In this document: positions 21,214 through 31,639 of the stretch, one piece after another | How positions within the stretch are numbered: position 1 is the stretch's first letter | How the letters are laid out: the number at the start of each line of letters is the position of its first letter | Source of the DNA: Snodgrassella alvi | GTDB taxonomy: Bacteria > Pseudomonadota > Gammaproteobacteria > Burkholderiales > Neisseriaceae | Length of the DNA stretch: 64,000 nt | Reading direction: 5' to 3' | Assembly: GCF_040741455.2 (NCBI RefSeq) | Contig: NZ_CP160328.2 | Span: 434,001 to 498,000, forward strand | Notes under the pieces: model-generated | What the model was told of the DNA's origin: nothing | Databases searched by the model: none | Seen by the model: the letters and a program-made list of their open reading frames with translations, nothing else | Made by a program: the position numbers and the translations under genes

Positions 21214-21234
21214 ACGCCGCAGAAACTGCGGCGT
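21214..21234 (-). terminator. Rho-independent terminator of ihfB
   Basis: Perfect 9-bp GC-rich stem (21214-21222 with 21226-21234), AAA-side loop of three, followed on the minus strand by a T-rich tract (about 21200-21213). It closes the cmk-rpsA-ihfB group. Confidence 0.9.
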
Positions 21235-21260
21235 TAACGTCTATCTCAAATAAAAAAGTA

Positions 21261-21578
21261 TTACTTGTCCGCAGACAGTAGCGCTTTGTCTACGCGTTCA
21301 CGTAATTCCTTGCCAGGTTTGAAGTGAGGTACATATTTTTCAGGTACCGAAACTTTTTCACCCGTTTTGGGATTACGACCAATGCGAGCTGGACGGTGGT
21401 TCAAATCAAAGCTACCAAATCCACGAATTTCGATTCGCTGGCCTTTTGCCAAAGCACGAGTCATTGTATCAACGAGAATCTTGATACTTTGTTCGACATC
21501 CTTAGCATTTAAAATGGTACTATCATTATTAACAGTATATAACTCCGCCAAGCGAATCATTAACTCCGACTTCGTCAT
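21261..21578 (-). CDS. ihfB: integration host factor subunit beta
   Basis: DNA-bending subunit of the IHF heterodimer. The 105-residue protein has the HU/IHF fold with [25 protein letters not shown] and the DNA-inserting arm tip [10 protein letters not shown]. It follows rpsA by six bases, the conserved rpsA-ihfB arrangement. The partner ihfA is not in this window. Confidence 0.96.
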   Translation of the reverse strand: MTKSELMIRLAELYTVNNDSTILNAKDVEQSIKILVDTMTRALAKGQRIEIRGFGSFDLNHRPARIGRNPKTGEKVSVPEKYVPHFKPGKELRERVDKALLSADK

Positions 21579-21584
21579 AACCGC

Positions 21585-23267
21585 TTATTCGCTTTCACCA
21601 GATAATTTAGCTTTCAACAAATCACCCAGACTGGTGGTACCAGCTGAGGCATTGTTAGCTGATAATGAACGCAGAGCAGCAGTATTATCCTGTGCATCTT
21701 TCGCTTTGATAGACAAATTGATGTTGCGGTTTTTACGATCTACTGTAGTAATCACAGCTTCAACATCATCGCCTTCTTTCAAAACATTGCGAATGTCTTC
21801 AACGCGATCATTAGAAACTTCTGATGCACGTAGATAGCCTTCAACATCATCTGCCAATGCAATGACTGCGCCTTTAGCATCCAGTGATTTTACTTTACCG
21901 GTTACAATGCTGCCTTTGTCATTTACGCTAACATAGTTGCTGAACGGATCACCTGCCAGTTGTTTCACACCCAGAGAAATACGTTCTTTATCTACATCGA
22001 TAGCCAGAACCACGGCTTCAACTTCTTCACCTTTCTTGAACTGGCGTACGGCTTCTTCACCGCCATCAGTCCATGAAAGATCAGACAGGTGCACTAGACC
22101 ATCGATACCACCAGGCAAGCCGACAAATACACCGAAGTCAGTAATAGATTTTACTACCCCTTTGATTTTATCGCCTTTTTCATGATTGGATTCGAATTCC
22201 TGCCATGGATTAGCCTGACACTGCTTCATACCTAGGGAAATGCGACGACGATCTTCATCAATTTCAAGAATCATCACTTCGACTTCATCACCCATCTGAA
22301 CGACTTTACTTGGATGAACATTCTTATTCGTCCAGTCCATTTCAGAAACGTGTACCAGACCTTCAATACCCTGCTCGATTTCCACAAATGCACCGTAGTC
22401 AGTAAGGTTAGTTACCTTACCAAATAGGCGAGTACCTTGCGGATAGCGACGAGCCAGACCATTCCACGGATCTTCACCCAGCTGTTTCAGACCCAGAGAT
22501 ACACGGCTGCGTTCCTGATCGAATTTAAGTACTTTGGCTTCAACTTCCTGACCAACTTCCAGCACTTCACTTGGGTGCTTAACTCGACGCCAAGCCAAAT
22601 CAGTGATGTGCAACAGACCATCAATACCGCCCAAGTCAACGAATGCACCGTAGTCAGTGATATTTTTCACAATACCTTTTACTACAGAACCTTCTTTCAG
22701 ATTTTCCAGCAGTGCTTTACGTTCTTCACCAAGTGTTTCTTCCAATACAGCACGGCGTGAAACAACAACGTTGTTGCGACGTTTATCCAGCTTAATTACT
22801 TTGAATTCAATTTCTTTACCTTCAAAGTGAGAAGTATCTTTAACCGGACGAACATCTACCAGCGAACCAGGCAGGAAAGCACGGATGCTGTTGATCATTA
22901 CAGTCAGGCCGCCTTTGACTTTACCGTTAATTACGCCAGACAGAATTTCACCATTTTCCATGGCTTCTTCCAGCTTAATCCAGTCTGCCGCACGCTTAGC
23001 TTTTTCACGTGAAAGTTTGGTTTCACCAAAACCATTTTCCACAGATTCAATGGTTACAGTGACAAAATCGCCAACTTTAACCTCAATCTCGCCCGCTGCA
23101 TTCTTGAATTCGCTCACATCAATCAGAGATTCTGATTTCAGACCGGCATTCACAGTGACGAAATTATTGTCTATGGCAACAACTTCTGCGGTGATGACTT
23201 CGCCGGGATTCATCTCTTGCAAGGTGAAACTTTCTTCCAGCAACTGGGCAAAATTTTCCATAGTCAT
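21585..23267 (-). CDS. rpsA: 30S ribosomal protein S1
   Basis: Six S1/OB-fold RNA-binding domains over 560 residues; repeated motifs such as [44 protein letters not shown] and [23 protein letters not shown] are visible in part. Brings mRNAs, especially structured or SD-poor ones, to the 30S subunit. The start METNFAQLL-like segment ([10 protein letters not shown]) is as in Neisseria. A 236-bp leader with a hairpin separates it from cmk, and autogenous control of translation, known for S1 elsewhere, is plausible. Confidence 0.97.
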   Translation of the reverse strand: MTMENFAQLLEESFTLQEMNPGEVITAEVVAIDNNFVTVNAGLKSESLIDVSEFKNAAGEIEVKVGDFVTVTIESVENGFGETKLSREKAKRAADWIKLEEAMENGEILSGVINGKVKGGLTVMINSIRAFLPGSLVDVRPVKDTSHFEGKEIEFKVIKLDKRRNNVVVSRRAVLEETLGEERKALLENLKEGSVVKGIVKNITDYGAFVDLGGIDGLLHITDLAWRRVKHPSEVLEVGQEVEAKVLKFDQERSRVSLGLKQLGEDPWNGLARRYPQGTRLFGKVTNLTDYGAFVEIEQGIEGLVHVSEMDWTNKNVHPSKVVQMGDEVEVMILEIDEDRRRISLGMKQCQANPWQEFESNHEKGDKIKGVVKSITDFGVFVGLPGGIDGLVHLSDLSWTDGGEEAVRQFKKGEEVEAVVLAIDVDKERISLGVKQLAGDPFSNYVSVNDKGSIVTGKVKSLDAKGAVIALADDVEGYLRASEVSNDRVEDIRNVLKEGDDVEAVITTVDRKNRNINLSIKAKDAQDNTAALRSLSANNASAGTTSLGDLLKAKLSGESE

Positions 23268-23503
23268 ATATATATGTTCTCAAACAAGTATCGCCAGGGG
23301 ATACGAAAGTTAGTTAATCAAAACCGGCACACCCTGACTGTGCCAGCAATACTATTTAATTTAATTGCGACCAATATAATAAATACATACACCAGTGCAA
23401 AATATAAATATGTAAAACAATTATTTGATACAGTACTCGAATGCTCTTGTATTGGCGAACACACTTAGCACTGCATACAAAATCCGAGAATTATACATTA
23501 TTT
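23268..23503 (-). promoter_or_regulatory. rpsA leader region with hairpin
   Basis: 236 bp between cmk and rpsA. A small GC stem (GGCACA at 23326-23331 with TGTGCC at 23339-23344) sits in an otherwise AT-rich leader about 60 bp before the rpsA ATG. E. coli S1 represses its own translation through leader hairpins; a similar role here is inference from position only. Confidence 0.3.
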
Positions 23504-24178
23504 TTAGATTTTCCGATACCAATCAAGTACTTTTTCTACACTTTCTTCAATAGTAAGTAGAGATGTGTCAAGAATTTTGGCATCACAAGCAGGTTTAAGC
23601 GGAGCCACTAATCGGGTGCGGTCTGTCTGATCACGTTTTTCAATATCAGCCAGTATCTGCTGATATTCGATACCATTATTGGCAATTCCAAACTGCAAGG
23701 CACGCCGTTGTGCTCGTACCGTAGCACTGGCTGTAAGAAATATTTTCAGTTCAGCCTGGGGAAATACGACTGTAGCCATATCTCTGCCATCTGCCACCAA
23801 TCCTTTGGAAGTCAGAAAACTGCGCTGACGTTGCAATAATGCGTCTCGTACTGCCGGTAAAGCAGCAACTGCGGAGGCTCCCATACCAATATCCTCGGCA
23901 CGAATTTCTGCTGTTACATCCTTACTATCAAGCAAAATGCATTCATTGTGGAAAATCACAGGTAGATTCTTTGCCAATACTGCAACACCTGATTCATCCT
24001 GCCAATTAATATGCTGTTGCCGTGCATAGAGTGCAGTCAACCGGTATAAAGCTCCAGAATCCAAATAATCTCTATTGAGAACATTTGCTACTCTTGCTGC
24101 CACAGTCCCTTTTCCAGATGCACTTGGACCATCAATTGCAATTACTTTCAAACGTGGCTCAAGTTGTTTCGCCACCAT
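23504..24178 (-). CDS. cmk: cytidylate kinase
   Basis: Phosphorylates CMP and dCMP with ATP. The P-loop is IDGPSASGKGTVAARVA near residue 15. DSGALYRLTAL, the CMP-specific insert, and VADGRDMATVVFP are family-typical, and DxxDRTR lies in the lid region. 224 residues, normal. Upstream of rpsA and ihfB as in most proteobacteria. Confidence 0.96.
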   Translation of the reverse strand: MVAKQLEPRLKVIAIDGPSASGKGTVAARVANVLNRDYLDSGALYRLTALYARQQHINWQDESGVAVLAKNLPVIFHNECILLDSKDVTAEIRAEDIGMGASAVAALPAVRDALLQRQRSFLTSKGLVADGRDMATVVFPQAELKIFLTASATVRAQRRALQFGIANNGIEYQQILADIEKRDQTDRTRLVAPLKPACDAKILDTSLLTIEESVEKVLDWYRKI

Positions 24179-24381
24179 ATTCTTCCTTTATTAAGTACAT
24201 CTTTTATATATTGTACAAAATTTTTTCAATGACCAGTATCTTCGGGATAACTGATAATCGAAGATGCGCAATCACACCCAATGTACTTTAACCGCTGTTA
24301 AAGATTTCCAGTCTGGTTCTAACCTTTAGCATAATGATTAAAAGCAGTTATTGGCATCTACATATTCAAATTTCAGATTTA

Positions 24382-25008
24382 TCAATGTGCTTCAACTTGT
24401 TTTAAGGATTTCTTCATCTGTAAAATGGTACGCCACTGCATTACAGCAGATACAGTGAATAAAGCAAGCATAAAAGGGCATTCATACAATTCTTCCAACA
24501 AGTCATCATAAGCAGAATTGAAAAGAATAAACTGTGAAACCCAACGACCACGTTCAATGGCATCAGCAAGTAGAAAACCCGCCGCAGCCAGCAAAAAATT
24601 CCAAATAGGAAAAGGTTGCTGGTAATAATAAACAATTCCTTCACGTAAACGAGGCCAAACCAGCATCAAGATTAACCCGAGAATTAATATTGCTGCTATT
24701 GTGTGATATACCGCGTGTTCATACCCGGGAAATGTCTGCCTACCCCAATTCTGGTCACGTCCAAGCAACAAAAGCCACCATAATGATGCCCATAACCAAA
24801 ACGCTTTTTTCTTACCGGACAACCCACTGCAAATAGTTGAAAAAAAAGTAAATAAGAAACAAAAAAGCAGAAACAGCGTTTGCCCTTCTTCAACTTTGGA
24901 AACAAAATCAGGAGGAATGTGCAATTGCTGCGCGAAAGGCACACTCAATATCATGATTAACCAAAGTGTACTGAGTTTGGACCAGTGCCAATCAAATTTA
25001 AATTTCAT
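24382..25008 (-). CDS. uncharacterised multi-pass membrane protein
   Basis: I do not recognise a named family. The 208-residue protein has about five or six hydrophobic segments (around residues 13-28, 45-62, 68-82, 101-120, 135-150 and 178-195), with conserved-looking charged and aromatic patches between them: GRDQNWGRQTFPGYEH, DAIERGRWVSQ and YDDLLEELYEC. These acidic motifs facing the same loops could be a binding site. It is divergent from aroA, with a 200-bp shared upstream region. Tryptophan content is high. Confidence 0.7.
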   Translation of the reverse strand: MKFKFDWHWSKLSTLWLIMILSVPFAQQLHIPPDFVSKVEEGQTLFLLFCFLFTFFSTICSGLSGKKKAFWLWASLWWLLLLGRDQNWGRQTFPGYEHAVYHTIAAILILGLILMLVWPRLREGIVYYYQQPFPIWNFLLAAAGFLLADAIERGRWVSQFILFNSAYDDLLEELYECPFMLALFTVSAVMQWRTILQMKKSLKQVEAH

Positions 25009-25207
25009 ACTAACTGACTTTTATTTTAAGATACTAACAAGTCTAATATTATACCTAATCTAACTAATACTTACTGGTTTTATATTTAACCACTTATTAT
25101 GCATTTTCATGTTTAACTTTGCCTAAATCCATTCTTTTTTAGCATATCCGCCCGCACAATTAACTGATAAACTTGCAAACTAATCCTGAAAATTTATTAA
25201 TACCTGA

Positions 25208-26521
25208 ATGAATACACTGCATTTAACATCCAGCACTTGTCATGCCTCTACCATTAACTTACCCGGTTCGAAAAGCATCAGCAACCGAACTTTGCTTCTG
25301 GCGGCTCTAGCGGACAATACAAGCGAAATATACGATGTGCTGGATTCTGACGATACTCTACATATGCTGAATGCATTGAAAATATTGGGTGTTAAAATTG
25401 AGCAGCTACCCACTGCAGAAAAAGAATCAGGGTTGAATCTGCGAATATACGGATGTAATGGTAAGTTTTCACAACAGCAAGCAGAATTATTTCTGGGGAA
25501 TGCAGGCACTGCTTTTAGACCCTTAACTGCTGTACTAGCAATTTTGGGTGGGGAGTACTATTTACACGGTGTAGCACGTATGCATGAACGCCCAATTGGT
25601 GACTTGGTCGATGCGTTAAAAACAGCCGGCGCAATTATTGAATATAAAGGAAAAACAGGTTATCCACCGTTACAAATATATCCAGCCCAAACTCCGACCA
25701 ATCATCTCCTCAGTATTAAAGGTAATGTCTCCAGTCAATTTTTGACAGCATTACTGATGGCTTTACCCTTAACCGGACAAGCTTATACCATCAAAGTAGT
25801 AGGTGAATTAATTTCAAAACCCTATATCGCTATCACTCTTAAATTGTTGCAACAATTCGGAGTACAAATAACCCATAAAAATTTTCAGATATTTCAGCTA
25901 CCGGCAGGTCAACATTACCATGCTCAAGAAGAATTATTTGTTGAAGGTGATGCATCAAGTGCTTCCTATTTCCTCGCAGCCGGACTTTTATCTGGCCAAC
26001 CCATACGCGTAAATGGCATAGATGCCAATAGTATTCAAGGAGATATAGCTTTTGTACATGAACTTGAAAAAATCGGAGCACGTGTTAGCTGGGGAAACCA
26101 ATTTATAGAAATATCCCGTTCACCTGAGCAAGAAATCTTACCATTTGACATTGATGCCAATCATATTCCAGATGCAGCCATGACTTTGGCCATCATTGCA
26201 CTGGCCTGTAAAAATACCTGTCGCATTCGAAATATTGCCAGTTGGCGTGTTAAAGAAACTGATCGCATTTCAGCCATGGCAACAGAATTGCGCAAACTTG
26301 GCGCTAAAATAATCGAAACTGAAGACAGTATCAGCATTACACCACCAACTACATTACAATCCGATATACATATCAGTACCTATGATGATCATCGCATGGC
26401 AATGTGCTTTTCATTAGTCAGTCTTTTGGGAACGTCGGTCTATATCGATGATCCTCAGTGCGTTAATAAAACCTTTCCCAATTATTTCAAAATTTTTGCC
26501 AGCATGTGCACACCTGTTTAA
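25208..26521 (+). CDS. aroA: 3-phosphoshikimate 1-carboxyvinyltransferase (EPSP synthase)
   Basis: Shikimate-pathway enzyme joining PEP to shikimate-3-phosphate. The inside-out alpha/beta barrel is marked by [54 protein letters not shown] and [10 protein letters not shown], all diagnostic. 437 residues, slightly longer than the 427-residue E. coli protein. A single gene, 80 bp before ruvB. Confidence 0.97.
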   Translation: MNTLHLTSSTCHASTINLPGSKSISNRTLLLAALADNTSEIYDVLDSDDTLHMLNALKILGVKIEQLPTAEKESGLNLRIYGCNGKFSQQQAELFLGNAGTAFRPLTAVLAILGGEYYLHGVARMHERPIGDLVDALKTAGAIIEYKGKTGYPPLQIYPAQTPTNHLLSIKGNVSSQFLTALLMALPLTGQAYTIKVVGELISKPYIAITLKLLQQFGVQITHKNFQIFQLPAGQHYHAQEELFVEGDASSASYFLAAGLLSGQPIRVNGIDANSIQGDIAFVHELEKIGARVSWGNQFIEISRSPEQEILPFDIDANHIPDAAMTLAIIALACKNTCRIRNIASWRVKETDRISAMATELRKLGAKIIETEDSISITPPTTLQSDIHISTYDDHRMAMCFSLVSLLGTSVYIDDPQCVNKTFPNYFKIFASMCTPV

Positions 26522-26600
26522 AATCTAAATTTTATCTTGTCTGTTTCGATTAACTTTGGCATTAAGCCAATATTGCTATAATTTAATTTTTTATTCAGCC

Positions 26601-27641
26601 ATGCTACAAACAGACCAACTTTCCGGTGCAAAACCACAGCGGGTTATCAGCCCGCAAACTGTCTCCGCTCAGGAAGAGCAGCTGGAGCGTGCATTACGGC
26701 CGCGCGCATTAACAGACTATATCGGCCAGCACAAAGCTAAAGAACAGCTTTCTATTTTTATACAGGCAGCCAAAATACGAAAAGAGGCACTGGATCACAC
26801 CCTTTTATTTGGCCCACCTGGTTTGGGCAAGACTACTCTTGCTCATATCATTGCCCATGAGCTTGGCGTAAGTTTGCGCCAGACATCAGGCCCTGTGCTG
26901 GAACGCGCAGGCGATCTCGCTGCCATTCTGACTAATCTCGAGCCACACGATGTTCTTTTTATAGATGAAATTCATCGCTTAAATCCTGTAGTAGAAGAAA
27001 TACTGTATCCCGCACTGGAAGACTACCAATTAGACATCATGATTGGTGAAGGGCCGGCAGCACGTTCGGTGAAAATAGACTTGCCTCCTTTCACACTGGT
27101 AGGCGCCACCACGCGCGCAGGGATGCTTACAAATCCATTGCGCGATCGTTTCGGTATCGTTTCTCGTCTAGAGTTTTACAATAATAATGACTTAACAACA
27201 ATTGTGACCCGTTCTGCACAGCTATTACAACTTCATATCGACAATACAGGTGCAGCTGAAATTGCCAGACGCAGCCGTGGCACACCTCGCATTGCTAATC
27301 GCCTGTTGCGCCGCGTACGCGATTATGCCGAAGTAAAACATGAAGGAAAAATCAATGCAGAAATTGCAGATGCTGCGTTAAAAATGCTGGATATCGATCA
27401 ATCTGGTCTTGATGTAATGGATTGCAAATATCTTGAAGCGATTCTCTATAAATTTTCTGGTGGACCAGTAGGTCTTGACAATATTGCAGCAGCAATCGGC
27501 GAATCAACCGATACCATAGAGGATGTAATAGAGCCCTATTTAATTCAGCAGGGTTTTTTACAACGTACACCTCGCGGACGCATGGCAACAGAACTTAGCT
27601 ACAGCCATTTTGGCCTACCAGCTCCAACCAATAAAACCTGA
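26601..27641 (+). CDS. ruvB: Holliday junction branch migration helicase RuvB
   Basis: AAA+ motor of the RuvABC complex. Walker [13 protein letters not shown], Walker B FIDEIHR, sensor GATTRAG, arginine-finger region [13 protein letters not shown], and the C-terminal winged helix with FLQRTPRGR are all visible. ATG 26601 (346 residues) is preferred to the TTG at 26556. The ribosome site is weak. ruvA and ruvC are not adjacent, as in Neisseria. Confidence 0.97.
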   Translation: MLQTDQLSGAKPQRVISPQTVSAQEEQLERALRPRALTDYIGQHKAKEQLSIFIQAAKIRKEALDHTLLFGPPGLGKTTLAHIIAHELGVSLRQTSGPVLERAGDLAAILTNLEPHDVLFIDEIHRLNPVVEEILYPALEDYQLDIMIGEGPAARSVKIDLPPFTLVGATTRAGMLTNPLRDRFGIVSRLEFYNNNDLTTIVTRSAQLLQLHIDNTGAAEIARRSRGTPRIANRLLRRVRDYAEVKHEGKINAEIADAALKMLDIDQSGLDVMDCKYLEAILYKFSGGPVGLDNIAAAIGESTDTIEDVIEPYLIQQGFLQRTPRGRMATELSYSHFGLPAPTNKT

Positions 27642-27726
27642 TTCCCAAAATACATTGCACGAATCAGCCATACCAGCATCAGACCTAACTCAGATTAACT
27701 GAGCACAATTATTCAGGAAAATACTC

Positions 27727-29115
27727 ATGACTTCAAATCAGATAGATGCAAGCATATTCAAAGCCTATGATATCCGCGGTGTAGTTGATGTGTCTTTAAA
27801 CAAAGATACAGCTGAACTGATTGGCCGCGCCATAGCCACAGTAGCACTAAGCAAAGGCATCAGCCAGATTGCTCTTGGCCGTGACGGCCGGCTTTCAGGT
27901 CCAATACTGGCAGCTAGCTTGATTCAAGGCATCACTGCCTGTGGTATCAACGTAATTGATGTAGGAATGGTAGCTACACCCATGCTGTATTTTGCCGCAG
28001 TAGAGCATTGTCATGGCAGCGGCATCATGATCACCGGAAGTCATAATCCACCAGATTATAATGGTTTTAAAATGATGCTAGCTGGCACCACGCTTGCCGG
28101 CGACGATATACAAACATTACGCACAATAATTGAGTCCGAACAACTTGCTGCCAATGCAGAACATAGTGGCAATGTGGTTCCTTTGCCTATAGCAAGAGAA
28201 TACATTACTTACATAAGCAATCAGGTACAGCTTAAGCGCCCAATGAAAATCGTAATTGATGCGGGAAACGGCGTAGCCGGAGCCTATGCAGGTGACTTGT
28301 ATCGTGCGCTTGGTTGTGAGGTGAAAGAATTATTCTGCGAAGTAGATGGCCATTTTCCTAATCATCATCCTGATCCTGCCAAGCCAGCTAACCTGCAGGA
28401 TTTAATTCAAGCATTACACAGCAGCGACGCTGAAATAGGACTGGCTTTTGACGGTGATGGTGATCGTTTAGGTGTAGTCACCAAAGATGGCCAAATCATC
28501 TATCCAGACCGGCAGCTAATGTTGTTTGCTGCTGATGTACTAACTCGAAACCCTAAAGCGAAAATTATCTATGATGTAAAATCAACCCGATTATTAAAAC
28601 CGTGGATTGAACAACATGGTGGTGAAGCCATCATGAGTAAAACCGGACATAGCTTTATTAAAGCCGCTATCAAAGAACACGGTGCATTGCTTGCTGGTGA
28701 AATGAGTGGCCATGTATTTTTTAAAGAACGCTGGTTAGGATTTGATGATGGCTTATACGCCGGTGCTCGGTTACTGGAAATATTATCCGCTACAGAAGAT
28801 CCATCCGCGGTTTTAAATGCCTTACCTGAAGGTATATCTACGCCTGAAATTAACATTGCCGTACCTGCCGGTCAATCAGGACACGAAATCATATCCAATC
28901 TGGCTAAAACAGCTGAGTTCAGCGGAGAAGTAAAACGCATTACCATTGATGGATTAAGAATAGAGTTTAAAAACGGCTTCGGACTAATGCGCGCATCTAA
29001 TACCACACCTGTTTTAGTCCTGCGTTTTGAGGCGGATGATCAGCAAGCTCTGGACAGCATTATTGCTCAATTCAAAGCTGTAATAGCACAAAATCCTGAT
29101 TTAGAATGGGTATAA
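27727..29115 (+). CDS. pgm: phosphomannomutase/phosphoglucomutase
   Basis: Alpha-D-phosphohexomutase of the AlgC/PGM type, interconverting hexose 1- and 6-phosphates for LPS and exopolysaccharide precursors. The phosphoserine loop is MITGSHNPPDYNGFKM, the metal loop DGDGDRLG, the sugar-binding loop GEMSGHVFFK, and the phosphate-binding loop RASNTTPVLVLRFE. 462 residues, four-domain length. It is followed by a good terminator. Confidence 0.93.
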   Translation: MTSNQIDASIFKAYDIRGVVDVSLNKDTAELIGRAIATVALSKGISQIALGRDGRLSGPILAASLIQGITACGINVIDVGMVATPMLYFAAVEHCHGSGIMITGSHNPPDYNGFKMMLAGTTLAGDDIQTLRTIIESEQLAANAEHSGNVVPLPIAREYITYISNQVQLKRPMKIVIDAGNGVAGAYAGDLYRALGCEVKELFCEVDGHFPNHHPDPAKPANLQDLIQALHSSDAEIGLAFDGDGDRLGVVTKDGQIIYPDRQLMLFAADVLTRNPKAKIIYDVKSTRLLKPWIEQHGGEAIMSKTGHSFIKAAIKEHGALLAGEMSGHVFFKERWLGFDDGLYAGARLLEILSATEDPSAVLNALPEGISTPEINIAVPAGQSGHEIISNLAKTAEFSGEVKRITIDGLRIEFKNGFGLMRASNTTPVLVLRFEADDQQALDSIIAQFKAVIAQNPDLEWV

Positions 29116-29168
29116 ACAAGTTAAAATTCCTATATATATATATAGATTGCCCGATTTTAAAAACACAG

Positions 29169-29194
29169 ACGGCTACCATTTTGGTAGCCGTTTT
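29169..29194 (+). terminator. Rho-independent terminator of pgm
   Basis: Perfect 10-bp stem (29169-29178 with 29182-29191), three-base loop, T tail. It lies 53 bp after the pgm stop codon, between convergent genes. Confidence 0.9.
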
Positions 29195-29231
29195 GGGAAT
29201 AGATAAAATATCTACAACACAGCAGAATCAA

Positions 29232-30494
29232 TTAACCTTTTGCCTTACTGCCGGTTTCACGAACGAATATCGTCATAATAAAAGCTAGAATTAATCCGAC
29301 TACAAACACGATATCAGCATTCTGGAAAACTTTCAGATTCAACTGACCTTCAGCCCCAGCCAAATGATCAATCAATATGCTGAAAAGATTTGTCATAATC
29401 GCACTAATAACAAATACGAAAAAGTTAATCACACCTGTAGCCGTACCCTTCACTTCATCTGGATTAACTTCTTTAATCATAGTATAAGGGATCATAGCAG
29501 CGCCTGAAGCAACCCCAAATAGAAAACCCATAATATAAGGGGGCATCGCATTAGGCAAATACACAATCAGACCACCGGTAATGCCCATAGCAATTATACT
29601 ACCCATTACAACAGGTTTACGGCGTCCGATTACATCTGATAAATAGCCCAGAACTGGACAACCAACCACCCAGCCTAAAGGTACCATAGCCAAACGCAAC
29701 GCCACATCACTACTGGCGCTCAGACCCTCTTGTAAAAACTGATTACCCCAGGCAATATTTCCCACATTAGTAGGCAAGAACATCATAGCCCCAATAAAGG
29801 CACAGATATACGATTGAGGGTTTTTCAGCACTACCAAATAAGGATGGCTGAGCCCAGTCCAGTCAATTTTTCCTTCCCGTGTACGTGGAGTAATGAACAC
29901 TGAAGCAAAGAATATTACTGCCAGCACACCAGCGGCCACCATCCAGAACATCTGCCAGGTCAAAATCTGATTTTTTATAATTGGAGAGACTACAGCCTGC
30001 CCCATAAAACCGCCCAGCATACCAAAGCATTGTGTCATACCAACGGCAGTAGCCAGCCATTTTTTGGGAAAACCGCGTGTAGCTAAAAATACTGCACTGG
30101 TAAAAGCTAGCCCAGAACCCGCACCTTGAAGGAAACGTCCACTCTGAGCAGTAATTACTGTACCCGAGCAAAACAGCACACATCCAATAGCAACTAAAAT
30201 AATACCCAATGAAGCTGTAAAACGTGGCCCAATTCGATCCAACAATACACCGGATACCAGCGCAAAAAAAGCATAAGAATAGAAATACAGGCCAATAATA
30301 CCGGCCATTTCAACTTTACTTATTTTCAAAGTGGCAATTATTTCTGTCTGCATAATACTGGGTGCAGAACGCAATGCATATTGGACAAAATAGAAAATGG
30401 CACAGATTAACCAAGCTATCACAAATGTTTTATTTAATAGATTGGATTCTTTACCACTGGGAGGAGACACTGAGGCTCTTGATTCTTGATTCAT
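29232..30494 (-). CDS. MFS transporter
   Basis: Twelve predicted hydrophobic segments over 420 residues. The loop motif GVLLDRIGPRFTASLG between helices 2 and 3 and SDVIGRRKPVVMGS between 8 and 9 are the two MFS A-motifs. QGAGSGLAFTSAVFLATRGFP also fits the organic-anion/sugar-acid group of the superfamily. The substrate is unknown. An acidic C-terminal end and a polar N-terminal stretch (about 25 residues) are cytosolic. It has a long AT-rich upstream region. Confidence 0.85.
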   Translation of the reverse strand: MNQESRASVSPPSGKESNLLNKTFVIAWLICAIFYFVQYALRSAPSIMQTEIIATLKISKVEMAGIIGLYFYSYAFFALVSGVLLDRIGPRFTASLGIILVAIGCVLFCSGTVITAQSGRFLQGAGSGLAFTSAVFLATRGFPKKWLATAVGMTQCFGMLGGFMGQAVVSPIIKNQILTWQMFWMVAAGVLAVIFFASVFITPRTREGKIDWTGLSHPYLVVLKNPQSYICAFIGAMMFLPTNVGNIAWGNQFLQEGLSASSDVALRLAMVPLGWVVGCPVLGYLSDVIGRRKPVVMGSIIAMGITGGLIVYLPNAMPPYIMGFLFGVASGAAMIPYTMIKEVNPDEVKGTATGVINFFVFVISAIMTNLFSILIDHLAGAEGQLNLKVFQNADIVFVVGLILAFIMTIFVRETGSKAKG

Positions 30495-31163
30495 AGCGCT
30501 CTCGCTTTCGTTTAATTACGAATGAAATATCACAAAATCATTCTAACAAAAGCCAGCATGCTTGAACAATAAAGTTAACTCATGCGCCAAAAAAGAAAGA
30601 AAACGCTAAAATTACATTTATTTAAACAATAAAATTGAATATTAATTCAAATTAAACATTATCAGTAAAATAAAATGCCAATAAAATGATATTCCAAAAA
30701 TATATTCGAATATATTTAACATATATAATCATATTTAACTAAAATGCATTAATATGTTTACAATGTTTTTACACTTAATAGACAACTAAGATAGTATAAT
30801 TTTTATTATAATTTTCGTTATTTTAAGGATATTAAAAATAAATAATCAAAGTTTTATAAATTTCTTAAATTTAATTGCTATCAAGTCAAATTATACAAAA
30901 AAACTATTTGATTAAAGCGAATATCAAATTATTTATTATCTACAGTATAAATAAATGACAAAAATTTAAAAATTGATTTCAATCTATTCTTGGTTCTATT
31001 AAGGCTAATCAATTTTTAGTTTGAAATATATCAATAAATATCGCCGGCTAATCAAAGTCGAAGAAATTTATGTCCTTGAATAATGCAGTTCTTATAAGTC
31101 AAATAAACAAACTTAAACCATTATTATTATTCAAGGACATAAATAAACAGCAGAAATTAACAA
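30495..31163. other. long AT-rich intergenic region
   Basis: 669 bp with no supported gene, among the most AT-rich parts of the window. The MFS promoter should lie at its left end. Its right end holds the inverted repeat described separately. A CGCCGGC patch at about 31040 stands out from its surroundings. Confidence 0.5.
31068..31142. repeat. 17-bp inverted repeat downstream of trxA
   Basis: Arms at 31068-31084 and 31126-31142 (TTATGTCCTTGAATAAT and its exact complement) enclose 41 nt. It lies 21 bp beyond the trxA stop. The loop is long for a classical terminator and neither arm is GC-rich; it could be a terminator, a small-RNA structure or ends of a lost element. Confidence 0.6.
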
Positions 31164-31493
31164 CTACAGAGAAGCATTAATAAAAGCTTCTAATTGCCCT
31201 TTATTCAAGGCACCAACTTTAGTTGCAACACTGGAACCATTTTTAAAAATCATAAGGGTTGGAATACCACGAACTCCAAATTTTGCTGGCGTTTCCTGAT
31301 TTTCATCTACATTTAGCTTTACAATTTTCAACTTCCCCTGATATTCGGCAGCCAAATCGTCCAATATCGGGGCAATCATTTTACATGGACCGCACCATGG
31401 TGCCCAAAAATCCAACAATACTGGGACATCTGACTGTAAAACTTCATTTGCAAAATTTCCATCGCCTATATGAACAATTAAATCACTACTCAT
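31164..31493 (-). CDS. trxA: thioredoxin
   Basis: Disulfide reductase with the active site WCGPC (C34 and C37), the cis-proline in RGIPTLM, and the buried Asp before the active site (LLDFWAPW). ATG 31493 gives the normal 109 residues; the frame extends upstream to 31538 without homology. A GGAAAC site precedes the ATG. A likely electron donor for Tpx at 8.6 kb. Confidence 0.96.
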   Translation of the reverse strand: MSSDLIVHIGDGNFANEVLQSDVPVLLDFWAPWCGPCKMIAPILDDLAAEYQGKLKIVKLNVDENQETPAKFGVRGIPTLMIFKNGSSVATKVGALNKGQLEAFINASL

Positions 31494-31639
31494 TATGGTT
31501 TCCTTTATTATCACATTGTCTATATACCATATAGCCAATCGTCTATCATTGCAATAGATGAATTATACCCAAGGATGAATACAACTCTACACACGCATTA
31601 GTTCTCAAATATACTTCTGAAAATTATACTATTATTGTA

